Notes: generated from the letters alone by a model not told the origin. 64,000 bases of DNA from Leptobrachium leishanense (GCA_009667805.1 CM019065.1:156417322-156481321), one strand, 5' to 3'; positions 11,475-22,374 are shown, counted from the stretch's first letter. A program made the numbers and translations.

Positions 11475-12219
11475 GGGCCCTATTACAATCTTCGCGCATA
11501 CGTTTTTGACGGCGCAAAAACGCATTAACGCGAGGGGCAAAACCCTTTGCGCTGAACATCGCATTAGAATGTCAGCGCAACAAAGGCGTATACGCGTATA
11601 CATCTACAGCGAGTGAACCTGCGCGATCGCTGCGCGAGCTTACTGCAAGTCGAGCATCCCATACTTAACATTGTGAGTGCAAATGCGTTTGTGCGCTGGT
11701 ATGCGGATGGTAATACAATCTATGCGCAGTTTGTAACGCACAGCATTTGCGTGCATAATTTTAGCAACTCCTAAAAGCTGGTGTTGATGGCAAATTCTAT
11801 CAACCTGGCCGAACCCAAATACACCAGCCCAAAAATAAATACGCAGCAAAGTATAGTTACACATTCTACACATACCAAACCAATAAATTTGAGAAGTTAT
11901 GCGTGTTTTTTTATTGATGCAGCATATATGCGCAGATTGACTTTGACAAGCGCAAAAAGTTAACGTGAGATAATTGTGGTTCTTAATTCTGATTGGCTGA
12001 ATCGCGTGAAAAAAACAGTCCGCACACTGATTTCTGCGCACAACGTTGCTGCGCGCGCGTTTGTGCACGTCCTTTTCTACGCGCGTTATTGCTCGACGGA
12101 TGAAAAAATGCACGAGGATTGTAATTCCAGCATTGATTTAAGCGTGTTAACGTTTACCGCTGAGTGCACAAATTCACGCATTGCGCGAGCGTTTTAACGG
12201 GAAGATTGTAATAGGGCCC
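11475..12219. mobile_element. CpG-rich MITE with GGGCCCTATTAC termini
   Basis: The left end is GGGCCCTATTACAATCTTCG and the right end is the inverse (GAAGATTGTAATAGGGCCC), giving a terminal inverted repeat of about 19 bp. The 745-bp interior is unusually rich in GCGC, CGCG and GCGCAA words compared with the AT-rich flanks. It interrupts the A/T tail of a SINE whose body resumes at 12,220. The target duplication could not be settled. The same GGGCCC start appears in repeats at 32,245, 38,458 and 43,390. Confidence 0.65.
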
Positions 12220-12290
12220 AGAGTATTTTACCAGGTAGGATACATTGAGATTTCTCTCAGTTTAAAGTATGTCCTGGGTTCAAGCGCATT
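12220..12290 (-). mobile_element. SINE 3'-end fragment, copy 1
   Basis: The block TACATTGAGATTTCTCTC followed by AAGTATGTCCTGGG recurs five times in the window. In this copy its tail has been split off by the MITE at 11,475-12,219. The orientation is taken from the long copy at 58,838-59,031, which has an RNA polymerase III B box on the minus strand. Confidence 0.65.
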
Positions 12291-12439
12291 GAAATTTTAC
12301 AGTCATTACAGAAATACAAAGTAATAAAATGCAAGATATATATATATATATGTCTAAATAATATCATTGGTTAACCAATGTCTGTCTTACATGTTGCCCT
12401 CTCCTGTCATATAAATTTCATTCTCTTTGCAGTTACTTC

Positions 12440-13725
12440 TTCCTTTTTTCGCAAGCCCTAATTCTCTCTATTTCCTTATTTTTTTATAGGATCTTATCCC
12501 AGTCCCTACCATCTCTTTTCTGAAATATTCCTTAAACTCAGTCTCCAATATCTGCATATTCAGCTAGCTTCCCTTCCATCTCTTCAGCTTCCATTCCATG
12601 GCCATCTACCTCTCTGTATCCATTTCTCCAGCTTTTTACCCCAATCCTCTCAGCTCTCTTCCTCCCTTTCACTCTCTGTTCTGTTCAACCTGCTCTCCCA
12701 TTTTTTCTCTCTACCCTCCATTCAGCCATCTGTCTTCCCTTTTCTCCCGACTGTCCTTAAAAACGTTCTCATTCCTTCCCTCATTCAGCCACTACCTTCC
12801 ATTCTGCCATCTCCAAGTCCTTCTTTCGGCCCTCTATTCAGACATCGAACATCCCTTTTCTTTGCCTTCAGCATGTTCTCTCTGTCATTCTGTTTTCCAT
12901 CCATGAAACCTGTTTCCCATTCTTTCTCTCTATTGTCCATTCAGCCTGTTCCTTTTCTTCTCGCTCTTCGTCAATCATTCATCTGCCTTTCCTTCTCTCT
13001 TCCCTTCATGTAGCCATCTCCCATTTCTTCTTTCTCTCCTTCTTTCAGCATTCACTCATTCCTTCTCTCTCCCCTTCATTCAACCATTTCCCATTCCTGC
13101 TCTCTTTCACTACATTCTGCCATCACTCCCTCCTTTTCTCTCCCCTTCATTCAGTCATCTCCCACTCCTTCTCTCTCCTTCATTCAACATCTCCCATTTT
13201 CTACTCTCTCTCCTTCATTCTGCACTCACTAATTTTCTCTCCTCTTCATTCAGCTATCTTCCATTCCTTGTCTCTCCCCTTTATTCAAACATTTCCCATT
13301 CCTGCTCTCTCTCTCCCTTCATTCTGCCATCACTCCCTCCTTTTCTCTCCCCTTCATTCAGTCATCTCCCACTCCTTCGCTCTCCCCTTCATTCAGTCAT
13401 CTCCCACTCCTTCACTCTCCCCTTCATTCAGTCATCTCCAATTCTTTCACTCTCCCTTTCATTCAGCCCTCTCCTATTCCTTGTCTCTCCCCTTCATTCA
13501 GCCCTCTCACATTCCCTTTTCTCTTCCTTGCATCCAGCCATTTCTCTTTTCTTCGCACTTCCCTCCACTTTCCTCTTTCTTTGCTTTTCTCAGATCTCCA
13601 TTTAGCACACTCTGGACACCCTTCCTTTTTCCCTTCATTGTGCTCCCCATGCCCTTTTCTGTCCCTACCTTTTCTTCTGTACAGCCTTCCCCTCCAAATC
13701 AAATCCTAGTGCTCCTTTTTTAAAG
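12440..13725 (+). repeat. CT-rich imperfect tandem repeat region
   Basis: The plus strand is mostly C and T for over 1.2 kb. From about 12,580 units of roughly 40 to 45 bp with a core like CTCTCCCCTTCATTCAGTCA recur imperfectly, clearest at 13,100-13,510. It encodes open frames on both strands only because stop codons are rare in this composition; they are not judged genes. Such tracts can form triplex or other non-B DNA. Confidence 0.75.
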
Positions 13726-13906
13726 CGCTTTAATTTTTTTTTTGTTTAACCGGACAAAGAAAAGGGAAAAAAAATCCTTTTCAACATTTGATGCATGATA
13801 TCACATTACTTAAACCTTTCTGAGAATTTCCATTTATATCAATAGATTTTCTCACATGAGGAACAATATTACAATAGCTTAAGTAAATGACACATAAATT
13901 AACTAT

Positions 13907-14074
13907 CAGGGTTATTCAGAGAGAGGTGAAAATCAGGAGAATGAACAATCTAGACCAAATAGCCGATTTGGAAAGTGAGATAAATGGGAGAATTTTTCTG
14001 GTTTGGCTATTTTGACCTACAATTTTCACTTCTCCATTCATTTTCCTGTTTTCACCTCTCTCTGAATAACCCTG
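13907..14074. repeat. Palindromic MITE (CAGGGTTATTC family), copy C
   Basis: It starts CAGGGTTATTCAGAGAGAGG and ends CTCTGAATAACCCTG, with inverted internal blocks as in copy A. Relative to copy A the centre is inverted. At 168 bp it is close to the other copies in size. Confidence 0.75.
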
Positions 14075-14265
14075 TATGTCTTAAATCCACTCATACAGGG
14101 CAATTCGTGAACCAGACCTTGATAAGAAAATTACAAAATAATTTACATTTTGGGGAAGAATAACATGAGATGGAAATCTTCACCGACTTTGATATTTTTA
14201 GAATGTTGCCGTTAATGGCCTAAAATGTTAAATTCCGTGTTCAGTTGTGGATATTTCCTGATTTA

Positions 14266-14705
14266 GAGTCAGACGAACGCAGCCTGAGCGCACTCTGCGG
14301 ACGTTCTGGCAGAAGATACTGTAGACACCACACAGTCCGTTTTTTATGATGGACGTAGAAAAAAAGGGAGATATGGGAAACAAAATTAATATGTAAAAGG
14401 ATATGAAAAGGCATTTTGTGCATCAAGGTGCTGGATGTCGCAAATGCGCTGCATCTGACGTCTCCTCATCACGCACACAGAACGCTACACGGATGTGGTG
14501 GACATGGCGCACTCTGTGCATCCGTGTTAGCGGTTTTACGTTCTTGCCTAACTTGCGTCCGTTTGCCACGTGCGTGGTGAGTGCGCAGTTCAGTGCGGAC
14601 GCACTTAGTGTGTGGGTCTCTATTGCTCATGATTCTATGCTACGACAGACGTTAAACTGTGCGGCAACACGGATGTGATGACTGCGTTCGTCTGACACGG
14701 GCCTT
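14266..14705. repeat. CpG-rich MITE-like repeat with inverted ends
   Basis: The inverted repeats GTCAGACGAACGCAG (14,266) and CTGCGTTCGTCTGAC (about 14,682-14,696) bound a segment rich in CpG. The right end continues ACGGGCCTTA, which resembles the GGCC-type ends of the Harbinger-like repeats further right. The left outer end is not clear. Confidence 0.5.
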
Positions 14706-14838
14706 AATGTATAACCTTGAATGTCATATTTATTTAGTCTTTACATACACCCTGCTCCTTTTAATGCAACAATATGTGGCTTAAACACTTGTTATATAGA
14801 CCAGGCATAAGGAAATAATGAAAAGCAATGCCATTTAA

Positions 14839-14887
14839 CCGCTTCAGTGCCAGTGTACTGCACACCCAAGTTTGGACAAACAATGGG
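14839..14887. repeat. Very short TTAA-flanked repeat
   Basis: TTAA at 14,835-14,838 and 14,888-14,891 flank CCGCTTCAGTGCC... and ...ACAATGGG. The TTAACC start is like the larger TTAA elements at 16,484 and 18,775. It may be a small internally deleted relative. Confidence 0.35.
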
Positions 14888-15436
14888 TTAAATACGAGAG
14901 AGAATTTGTATGCTTGGGAGCAGCACAGGAACAATTCCTAAATTTCTAGCTGGATGTTTGTGTGCTAAGCACAGTTACAGTCCAGCCCATCTGTGCTTTG
15001 GGACATTGCAGCAACAGATGTGCACTTCTATATATAAAGCTTCTTCATTAAGGAGGTAACAATACCAACGGCAGTAATAATTCCCTTCAAAATGAAGAGT
15101 CTTTAAAATACTGGCTTTAAATTACACTCTGCAATTAGTTTAATTGTTTGTAATCTAATGATTGCAGTTATTATCTGTACAGGGATACTTGGTGTGTTGG
15201 CGCCACCTAGTGGCAGGTTCATGTCACTGTCACAAGTTTGATTTAGTCACCATTAGGTCTAGTCACAGTTAAAACTGGATCAGTGCTCTTTTAATTTTTT
15301 TCAGCTTCATGAAATAATTGCAGATTTTTAGATCCAATCACCAATGTCTTTTGACTTACATGTAGAATAGAAAATACTCATCCATGACCCTCAATAATAT
15401 AACCTTGTTCAAAATAGATGTTTGTTTGCAGGACAA
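14888..15436. other. Sequence without a recognised gene; one CTCF-like motif
   Basis: No gene or repeat boundary was seen. The only notable site is a CTCF-like motif at 15,199-15,214, listed separately. Confidence 0.4.
15199..15214 (-). promoter_or_regulatory. Candidate CTCF-type binding motif
   Basis: On the minus strand this reads TGCCACTAGGTGGCGCC, close to the known vertebrate CTCF core (CCACYAGRKGGCGC). Binding is an inference from sequence only. Related motifs lie at 33,580, 34,623 and 35,317. Confidence 0.45.
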
Positions 15437-15531
15437 ATCATATATTTATTTATTTATTTATTTATTTATAAAGGATTTTACCAGGAAGGATACATTGAGA
15501 TTTCTCTCATTTTCAAGTATGTCCTGGATAT
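15437..15531 (-). mobile_element. SINE 3'-end fragment, copy 2
   Basis: A (TTTA)n run, about 30 bp, is followed by AAGGATTTTACCAGGAAGGA and the conserved block ending AAGTATGTCCTGG. On the minus strand this is a SINE 3' end with a TAAA tail. The copy stops just after TCCTGG, like most of the others. Confidence 0.7.
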
Positions 15532-15806
15532 ATACGGTGGCATAACCAGATGACATGAGACACCATGAGAAAATCTGTATCTGCAGTAGACGCGATTCAC
15601 AAAATGACGATTTTGGCGTGATGTGCCTGATATCGACACAAAGGTCACTGCGTCATTCACAATGCACTCGGATCCAGCAGTACCTCAGTGCAATCCGTGT
15701 GCCTTGCAATGGGGCGTTCTGGGAAGCTTGGACCTGCTAAGTCAAGAGAGCCTGGTGGGGTCTTGTAAATTTGCGTCGAATTTGCTGAGCCTTGCAAAGG
15801 CTTTAA

Positions 15807-16479
15807 AGGGCCACTACCACCAAAAAATGAAATGTCCTTATTGTGTTTATTTTATGTTGCTGATATCTTTCACGTGATTTTTTTTTTTCTTGTTTGTTTA
15901 GTTAAGATTTTATTTTACTCTGTATGTGTCACTGGGTGCATCCACTGTGTGATCTTTTGTGTTGTAAACTGCACCCCCCCCCCCACACACACACACAGAA
16001 TTTTTACATCACTTGCTACTCACTGTGTGGCAATGGCCATAGAATGGAGTGAATAAGTTGATAGCCAACTCAAATCATATTTTGTGTGGGATATTTTCAG
16101 GGGTAGATTAGACGTATTTTAAGCTCCCTGCTTTATCTAATTCAGCTGCCATCTCTTATCTCAGCCTGGAGAACAATATACCTCCTTCTGCCCTATCTAA
16201 ACATTCCCTCCTCCATCTCATTAACTGTAAAATACTGTAGTTTAAATTGAAACCAGAAGTAAAGCAAAGCTTTTGCACAGATTTTGTTAAGTGTTACATC
16301 ATGGAAAAAATTCACTAAATTGAAACGGGAAAAGGGAGATAAAAGAGCAAATTTTATTTTTCCTTTTAACATGCAATTACTTCAAACAAAGAAAAAAACA
16401 GCAGCATGTTTTTAAAATGTGTTTTTATTTGTAATGCATAAGTAATGAAGATAAAGCTTATGTAAGTGTTAATGTCCCT
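15807..16479. mobile_element. TTAA-flanked non-autonomous DNA element
   Basis: TTAA occurs at 15,803-15,806 and 16,480-16,483. Inside, the left end AGGGCCACTACC and the right end (inverse AGGGACATTAAC) are imperfect inverted repeats. TTAA target sites are used by the piggyBac and Kolobok superfamilies. The 673-bp interior has no transposase. It includes a C-run followed by a CA repeat at 15,966-15,998. Confidence 0.55.
15966..15998 (+). repeat. C-run and CA microsatellite
   Basis: A run of about 10 C is followed by about 8 CA units. This is a simple repeat and likely length-variable. Confidence 0.8.
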
Positions 16480-16483
16480 TTAA

Positions 16484-16930
16484 CCCCTTCACTGCTTAGC
16501 CATTTCACCTCTGTGTGCTGAGCTAATTTGGACCGTGTTGTGCTCATCGTGTTTAAACACGATTTGAAGTGATGGTTTTTATAGGACCCAAACATATTAT
16601 AAATCCTTATTTTCAGCAGACTCAGCAGATTCAAAATATATAATTTCTATGTGTATACGTTATGGCCCCTCAGAATGCTTTTACAAAAAAATGTAAAAAA
16701 AATTGTAAATTTCCATTCAGATTTCAATTTACAGCGAATAAAATAATTTTTTTCACATTTTATCATCCAAACTGTTTTGGTTATATATTCTATGGGGCAC
16801 TCTTAAGAAAAATTAGAAATTGGAACCTGTTACTGCATTTTTCTGAGAATATATGCAATTATAACTAAAACTGAAAAAAAAAAGAAAATTTTTGCTTGTA
16901 TTTTGAAGGATTGTGTTTTAAATTAAATCA
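16484..16930. repeat. TTAACCCC-type DNA element fragment
   Basis: It begins TTAACCCCTTCACTGC, sharing its TTAA with the element to the left. Its interior matches 18,900-19,140 in order (for example the AAAAAATGTAAAAAAAATTG block and the 'TATTCTATGGGGCAC' block). It is therefore a member of the same family as the large TTAA element at 18,775. The right end is not clear. Confidence 0.55.
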
Positions 16931-16934
16931 GGAA

Positions 16935-17720
16935 TCCAAAAATCCCTCAAAAATCCTAAAAAAAATAAATAAAGAGACGTTTTACTACAAGTGAAAAGAA
17001 TAGATGGGTGAATAAATATTTAATAAAAACGAGGAATATTTTTTATATTGAAACCTATGGCATTCGCCTGTTTAAAGCTGTCAAACAAACCACCGACAAT
17101 CAGGGCATTTCAATGACATTTCGGAGTTCTCTGAATAGATTAACTTTTACTTGTTGTAGAGGTCGGCAGGGCTGGGTCCTGGATGGACAATATGTTTCAC
17201 CCCTATTTGGGTTGTGGACCCTTTAAGGGCAACCACAGGGTTAATCTTCCTGTCCAGGAAGAGTTTTAAAGCCAGCAACTCCCAGATAGGATTGTGGGAG
17301 TTTAGGAAAAGAAAAGTAATCAGTGGAAGCTGTGTGTTTGTGTTCCAAAAGCAGGAGACGTGCTGTGCCTTGCTGGAGAGGCTTCTACGTACTGGGGAAA
17401 GGATTCCCTAGGTTTGGGACTGTTTAAAGCGTTGGTGAGCCACTATTATTTCTCTGTTTATTTGTGCTGAAGATCAGGACTTTGCTTTAATTTCGCTGAA
17501 CCAAAGCGTGTACTTATGTTGCCTTTTTGACTGCCCTGAAAGGGTGAATAAAACTGTTTTGTTTGTGAAAGACATTGTGCACGTGCTCTGTGGGCCCCCA
17601 AACGTCACATTGTCTATAGGGAATTTCACTGCTGCCAAATTGCACCAAAAGGCACCATGGCACTCTCCATGGCCTGTGGTGCTGAATACAACAGATTCAG
17701 CACCACGGGCAATGGACAAG
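16935..17720 (+). repeat. MITE-like repeat (GGGTTATTC family), copy 3, split by a solo LTR
   Basis: Left part 16,935-17,154 aligns with 2,345-2,580, and right part 17,610-17,720 continues the same family (GGGAATTTCACTGCTGCC against GGGGATTTCACTGCC). The two halves are separated by the solo LTR at 17,155-17,609. This gives independent support for that LTR's boundaries. Confidence 0.65.
17155..17609 (+). mobile_element. Solo LTR
   Basis: The 455-bp unit starts TGTAGAGGTC and ends CGTCACA. It is flanked by TTGT at 17,151-17,154 and 17,610-17,613, and it sits exactly inside a repeat that continues on both sides. A 4-bp duplication with TG...CA ends is typical of retrovirus-like LTR elements. AATAAA near 17,548 is a plausible polyadenylation signal, which sets the orientation as plus. 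No internal coding region remains. Confidence 0.7.
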
Positions 17721-17739
17721 GACGCGGTGTCGAGTCTAA

Positions 17740-17975
17740 GTGAAATGGTATAACAAATTGATCCGTAAAAAAGAAATCAATTTGTTTTATACTGTTTCAT
17801 TTTCATTCCGTTTCGGTCCAAATCGATTTGTTTTCGTTCTGTTTTGGTACAAATCGATTCGTTTGCATTCCATCTTGGTTTTGTTTCAGACAGAAAGCAC
17901 TTCCGAAATACGAATCAGTAAATTTCGTCTGAATTTTGATTCGGAACGAAACAAAACGCACATCACTATTATCAA
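17740..17975 (+). repeat. hAT-like terminal fragment
   Basis: The segment is rich in repeated ATTCGTTT/TTCGGTCC/AATCGATT words and ends in ACGCACATCACTA, like the right end of the hAT at 36,717-39,508 (GCACATCACTA). It is probably the end of a related hAT copy; the other end was not found. Confidence 0.45.
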
Positions 17976-18215
17976 GGGTTCCAATATCAGTGGAGGACAC
18001 TGTACTTACGATGGTCAGCAAATTGTTTTCTAGCAGAAATTTGAACTTGTCTGATACAAAATGAGATTTGATCCTCTTCATGTAGTGCTTTTACTTATGA
18101 CTAGTAAGAAATCCAGAGTTTCACGACTCTCACTGTATCAAATCATTGTACAATGTGAAGAAGCTGTATGGATATGAAGAACACACAGCGCTAAAGACTT
18201 CATCTGAATATACTC

Positions 18216-18663
18216 GTCAGCCACAATATTAAAATCACCTGCCTAATATGGTGTAGGTCCCATTCGTAATACCAAAACAGCTCTGATGCTTAGAGGCATG
18301 GACTCCACAAGATCGTGTCCTGTAGCATCTGGCACCAAGACATAGCACCAAATTCTTTAAGTACAGAAAGGTGCATGGTGGAGCTTCCATCGGTTGGATT
18401 TGTCGTTTCAGCACATCCCACAGGTTGAGATATTGGGAATTTGGAGGACAAGGCAGCACTTTGAAATCTTTTTCATATCCCTCAAGCATTTCTGATAAAT
18501 TTTTGCAGTGTAGCAGGGTGCATTATTTGTATTTAATTATTTATAAATTATTTTACCAGGAAGGATATATTGAGATTTCTCTCGTTTTCAAGTATGTCCT
18601 GGGTATTATCCTGCTGAAAGAGGCCACTGTCATCAGGGAACGCCATTGCCATGAAGGGATGTA
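18216..18663 (-). mobile_element. Tc1-like transposon, 5'-end fragment split by a SINE
   Basis: The sequence from GTCAGCCACAATATTAAAAT through CCTGCCTAATATGGTGTAGG to GCCATTGCCATGAAGGGATG matches the terminal repeat and transposase 3' region, on the minus strand, of a Tc1 family common in fish and amphibians (recognised from memory, not searched). It stops abruptly near 18,663. A SINE fragment sits inside at 18,529-18,605. Confidence 0.7.
18529..18605 (-). mobile_element. SINE 3'-end fragment, copy 3, inside Tc1
   Basis: The SINE tail ATTATTTATAAATTATTTTACC and conserved block ending AAGTATGTCCTGGG interrupt the Tc1 sequence. ATTAT occurs at both junctions (GCATTAT before, ATTATCCTGCTG after), which fits a short target duplication. 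Confidence 0.7.
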
Positions 18664-20910
18664 AGCAGTGCTTTTTTTCTGGAAAAATAGGTGGGGGTAC
18701 TCTCACGTCCAGGGAAAAACTGATTATTATGACTATTTTCATGTACTAATAAACAATAGTTGTAGCTCACTTAACCCCTTAAGGACGGGAGTAATTTTAC
18801 AACTTCGGCGCTGTTTCGGAAGTAGAAGTTTGCTGAGCTCATTTTGACCATTTTTAAGTCACGTATTCTTATACCACCCAGACAAATTATATATCGTTCT
18901 TTCCGTCAGACTCGGCAGATTAATAATATATCATTATTATATGTATATGTCATGCCCTGCCAAAATGCTATAACAAAAAATGTAAAAAAAATTGAATTTT
19001 CAATAAAATTTCAATCTTCCACAGTGTGTAAAGTGTTTTTTTTTTTTAATTTTATTATCCGAGGCTCTGCGGTCATATTCTATTGGGTAGATTTGTTAAA
19101 AAAATTAGAACGGTGAACCCATTTTTTTTTTGGGGAGAAATTGCGTGATTTTAGCTAAACCCCCAAAAAAAAAAATCATTAGTGAAGCATCATTGTTCAC
19201 ATTATAATTGAAATGTGAACAATAGTGCTGCATTAAAAAAAACAAAAATTTTTTTTATTATTATATTTATTATTTTTTTATTATTTAATTTATTATTTTT
19301 TTATTATTTTTATTTTAACTTTTTTTACACTTTTATTTCACTTTTACCATGGTCATGTTTGAGATCATTGGAAAGGCCATGCTCTGGCCTTTCCAGCAAT
19401 ATCAGACATGACCCCCTAGCTGGAACGGATCAGGAGATAAAGGGGTTCAAAGAACCCCCCTATCTCCTGCAAGGGATTTCCATGGGAAATCCCTTTGCAG
19501 CTAGGGGGTTCCCGGTTAACTGACATCATCGCGCATGGCGCGATGAGTCAGTTGACCGGGGGTGACCCAGAGGTGGGGGCTGCCATCCAAGATGGCGGCC
19601 CCCACCGGAAATAGGCCGCGATCGGGCACAAATTAGTGCCCGGTCGTGACCTGGCAACTAAGGGGTTAACCCCCCATACATCGCTGGAAAGGTCAGACTG
19701 TGACCCTTCCAGCGATGCTGGCCACAGCCGCCGGGGACCAGGCGATCGGGAGATAGAGGGATCCGAAGGATCCCTCCCCTCCCCTCCAGGCGCTTCCCCT
19801 GCTCCGGCAGGGGGGGACGCCTGAAACTGACGTCATCGCGCCACCGGCGCGATGACGTCACAACGCCGGAGGAGGGATCACACTGATCTGACTCCGGGGG
19901 AGTCAGAACAGCGTGGGAGCGACCGGAGAAGGTGAGTATCTCCCGGGGGGCTCTAAACGCCGAGGACGTACATTTACGTCCTGCGGCGGCAAAGCCCGCC
20001 TAATGCAGGACGTAAATGTACGTCCTGCGGCGTTAAGGGGTTAAGGAAGACACTAAAAGGGAACCATATTTTTTAATACTGTGTTCCTTTAAATGAACTA
20101 CAACTATTGTTGTAACCCTATGGGGGTTATCCACTAAGTGCCTCTGTTGCAAGAAAAATCTGTATTACAGTGCAGTTAACTGTTTTTTTTTGGGGTTTTC
20201 ATCCTTGGCACTGAGTGGATAATCCCCTAGCATTTGTGAGCTCCACAGCAATGAAACTCACAGTAATGTGCAGTGTGTATGAGCTCCACCAATGAAACTC
20301 ACAGTAATGCCCAGTGTGTATGAGCTCCTCAGCAATGAAACTCCCCTATCCACCAAGTACTGTTTGAATAATATCCAATAAGAGGGTGTTTGACCTTGAA
20401 CACCCCACATGGTGGTAACAGCAGGACCAGGTGAACATACCTGTGTTGCCAGAGCTGATATTTTTAAATGCTGTTTTGAAGTGTATTTGGAAGCAGCAGC
20501 AGTTTTCTTCTTTCTTGAGGCCTACCTGTCACTGAGTCCCTGCAGAGCAATGCAGCCAGGACTTAAATTTCCACCTTCTCACCTTCCAGGGTGCACCACA
20601 CACTGTCTGGAACTGCTGGGGAGTTTGGGGGTAAGGTGGCAGTGTAGACTTCTTTTGGCATGCCCTCCTCTTGACATCATCAGAGGAGGCCAGGCACCAG
20701 CAAGGAGGAAGGGGCCAGGAGAGAGAGAGCAGGCTTCCATATTCAACATCGCGGGGGAGTCTGCTCTCTGGCCTGGCAGATACAATGCAGCTCGCTGGGG
20801 ACCAGCTGCATCTTAGAGGAGGAGCAGCACGGACACAGCGCCAGGCAGATAGTTTAAAAATTGGGATCCCTATCAATGCAAGTGACCAGGGATTACATTT
20901 TTTTTGCATC
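18664..20910. repeat. Unclassified interspersed repeat, copy 2, split by a TTAA element
   Basis: It begins near GCTTTTTTTCTGGAAAAATA and includes ATTATTATGACTATTTTCAT, then is interrupted at TTAA by the 18,775-20,040 element. It resumes with AAGGAAGACACTAAAAGGG. The segment 20,520-20,905 aligns with 762-1,120 of copy 1. Small open frames on both strands differ between copies and are not called. Confidence 0.6.
18775..20040. mobile_element. GC-rich TTAA-type (piggyBac-like) non-autonomous element
   Basis: TTAA flanks the unit at 18,771-18,774 and 20,041-20,044. The ends are CCCCTTAAGGAC and (inverse) CCCCTTAACGCC. A third internal TTAA at about 19,665, preceded by AAGGGG, suggests a composite of two related units. 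The left third is AT-rich. The rest is GC-rich with several palindromes, notably a 33-bp one at 19,828-19,860 that holds the CRE-like octamer TGACGTCA in both arms. There is no transposase. Confidence 0.65.
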
Positions 20911-21530
20911 GAGGACTTATGAGGCAGGCATGGTAAACAAGAGCAGAGGTCAAAAGGTAAGAAAATGTATCAAATGGAACACTCAGAGGTATGAACATTA
21001 GTGAAAGCACAAAATGACTGAGTACCCTTCCTCCTGGGAGGAAGGGGTTTATAAAGGCAAGCAATTGCCATCAGTTGCTCACACTAATGACCACTGGTTG
21101 CTGATGGAAGACGAGGGGTAATGGTTTAATCAGAGTCCAGCAATACAGGGATTCAGGCACTGGCAGAGCTAAGTAGACAGGCACATGTCCCCAGAAGAAT
21201 ACAGGTGACAGAACGTGACTGGGAAGGGTTTGGTGTTGAGTTCAAATCCAGCCAAGTCTCTTAAATGGGTATCCATGACTAGCTGTCTGCAGGGCTTGGG
21301 GTGGATCATGACATTCAGAAAGGATGGCTCTGGAGCAGGTGAATCACCCTTGACGCTATCGTGCACAACTTGTTCCTGCCACTTTACAGTGATGATTGAA
21401 GCCAGGACTTCTCATTTATGCTTCTCGAGTTCCTGGAGCCCTCTGGATGTAAATATAGATGGGTAAACTCCTAAAACTGCTGTGTGATTTAATGTAGCTT
21501 CGGGTAGAGCAAGAGAGATGTACAGTGAGG
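20911..21530. other. Sequence without recognised features
   Basis: No coding pattern or terminal repeats were recognised. Some stretches look like degraded LTR-element sequence, but that could not be supported. Confidence 0.35.
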
Positions 21531-22374
21531 GAAAAAATTATATGATCCCCTGCTGATTTTGTACGTTTGTCCACTGACAAAGAAATGATCAGTCTATAAA
21601 TTTTAATGGTAGGTTTATTTTAACAGTGAGACAGAATAACAACAAAAAAATCCAGAAAAACACATTTCAAAAAAGTTATAAATTGATTTGCATTTTAATG
21701 AGTGAATTAAGTATTCGATTCCTTCGCAAAACATGACTTAGTACTTGGTGGCAAAACCCTTGTTGGCAATCACAGAGGTCAAACTTTTCTTGTAGTTAGT
21801 CACTAAGGATGAGCCGAACACCCCCGAGTTCGGTTCGCGCTCGAACTCGAACTCAATACGAGTCAATGGGACTGAAAATTCGATTTTTAGAGTGCCCTCC
21901 GAGAGGGCATATATGCTAGATATTTGCCATAAAAGGTGTATGGGGGTCCAGGTAGTGCCCTGGGGGACAGGAAACAAGGACAAAAAGTTGAAAAAAAAAA
22001 CTTTTTAAAGGGACAGTGAGTTTTCCATGAAATAAGGGTTAAAAATGAGAATTCCTTCAAATATCGTGCCTAGGAGGTCCCCATAACCTGCCCGTGAAGT
22101 GGCGGATTTCTCGGATGTTTAGAAATATGTAAAAACCAACAAATGACATTTCAAATGATGGTAAATGGTTTTCCTTTAATCTATCCATAAACAACTGCTT
22201 GGGGCGGCAGTCTGTATGAAAAGAGGAGACATTTTCGGACACGAAGAAAAAGTTTAGTAATTTTTTGGCTAAATTATTGTGAAACTTATGCAGGCTTTGG
22301 ATGAAAGTAACAATAGGTGCTTTAAAATTGGGCCTTTAGCGTCGGCAACAGTGCCGTCACACAGTAACCCCTCT

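Noticed and set aside
13268..13723. Plus-strand frame of 151 codons rich in Ser, Pro, Phe and Leu
   Set aside because: The CT-rich strand has few stop codons; composition explains the frame.
20529..20909. Minus-strand frame of 126 codons
   Set aside because: Part of the same unclassified repeat as 669-1,590; stops and indels differ between copies.
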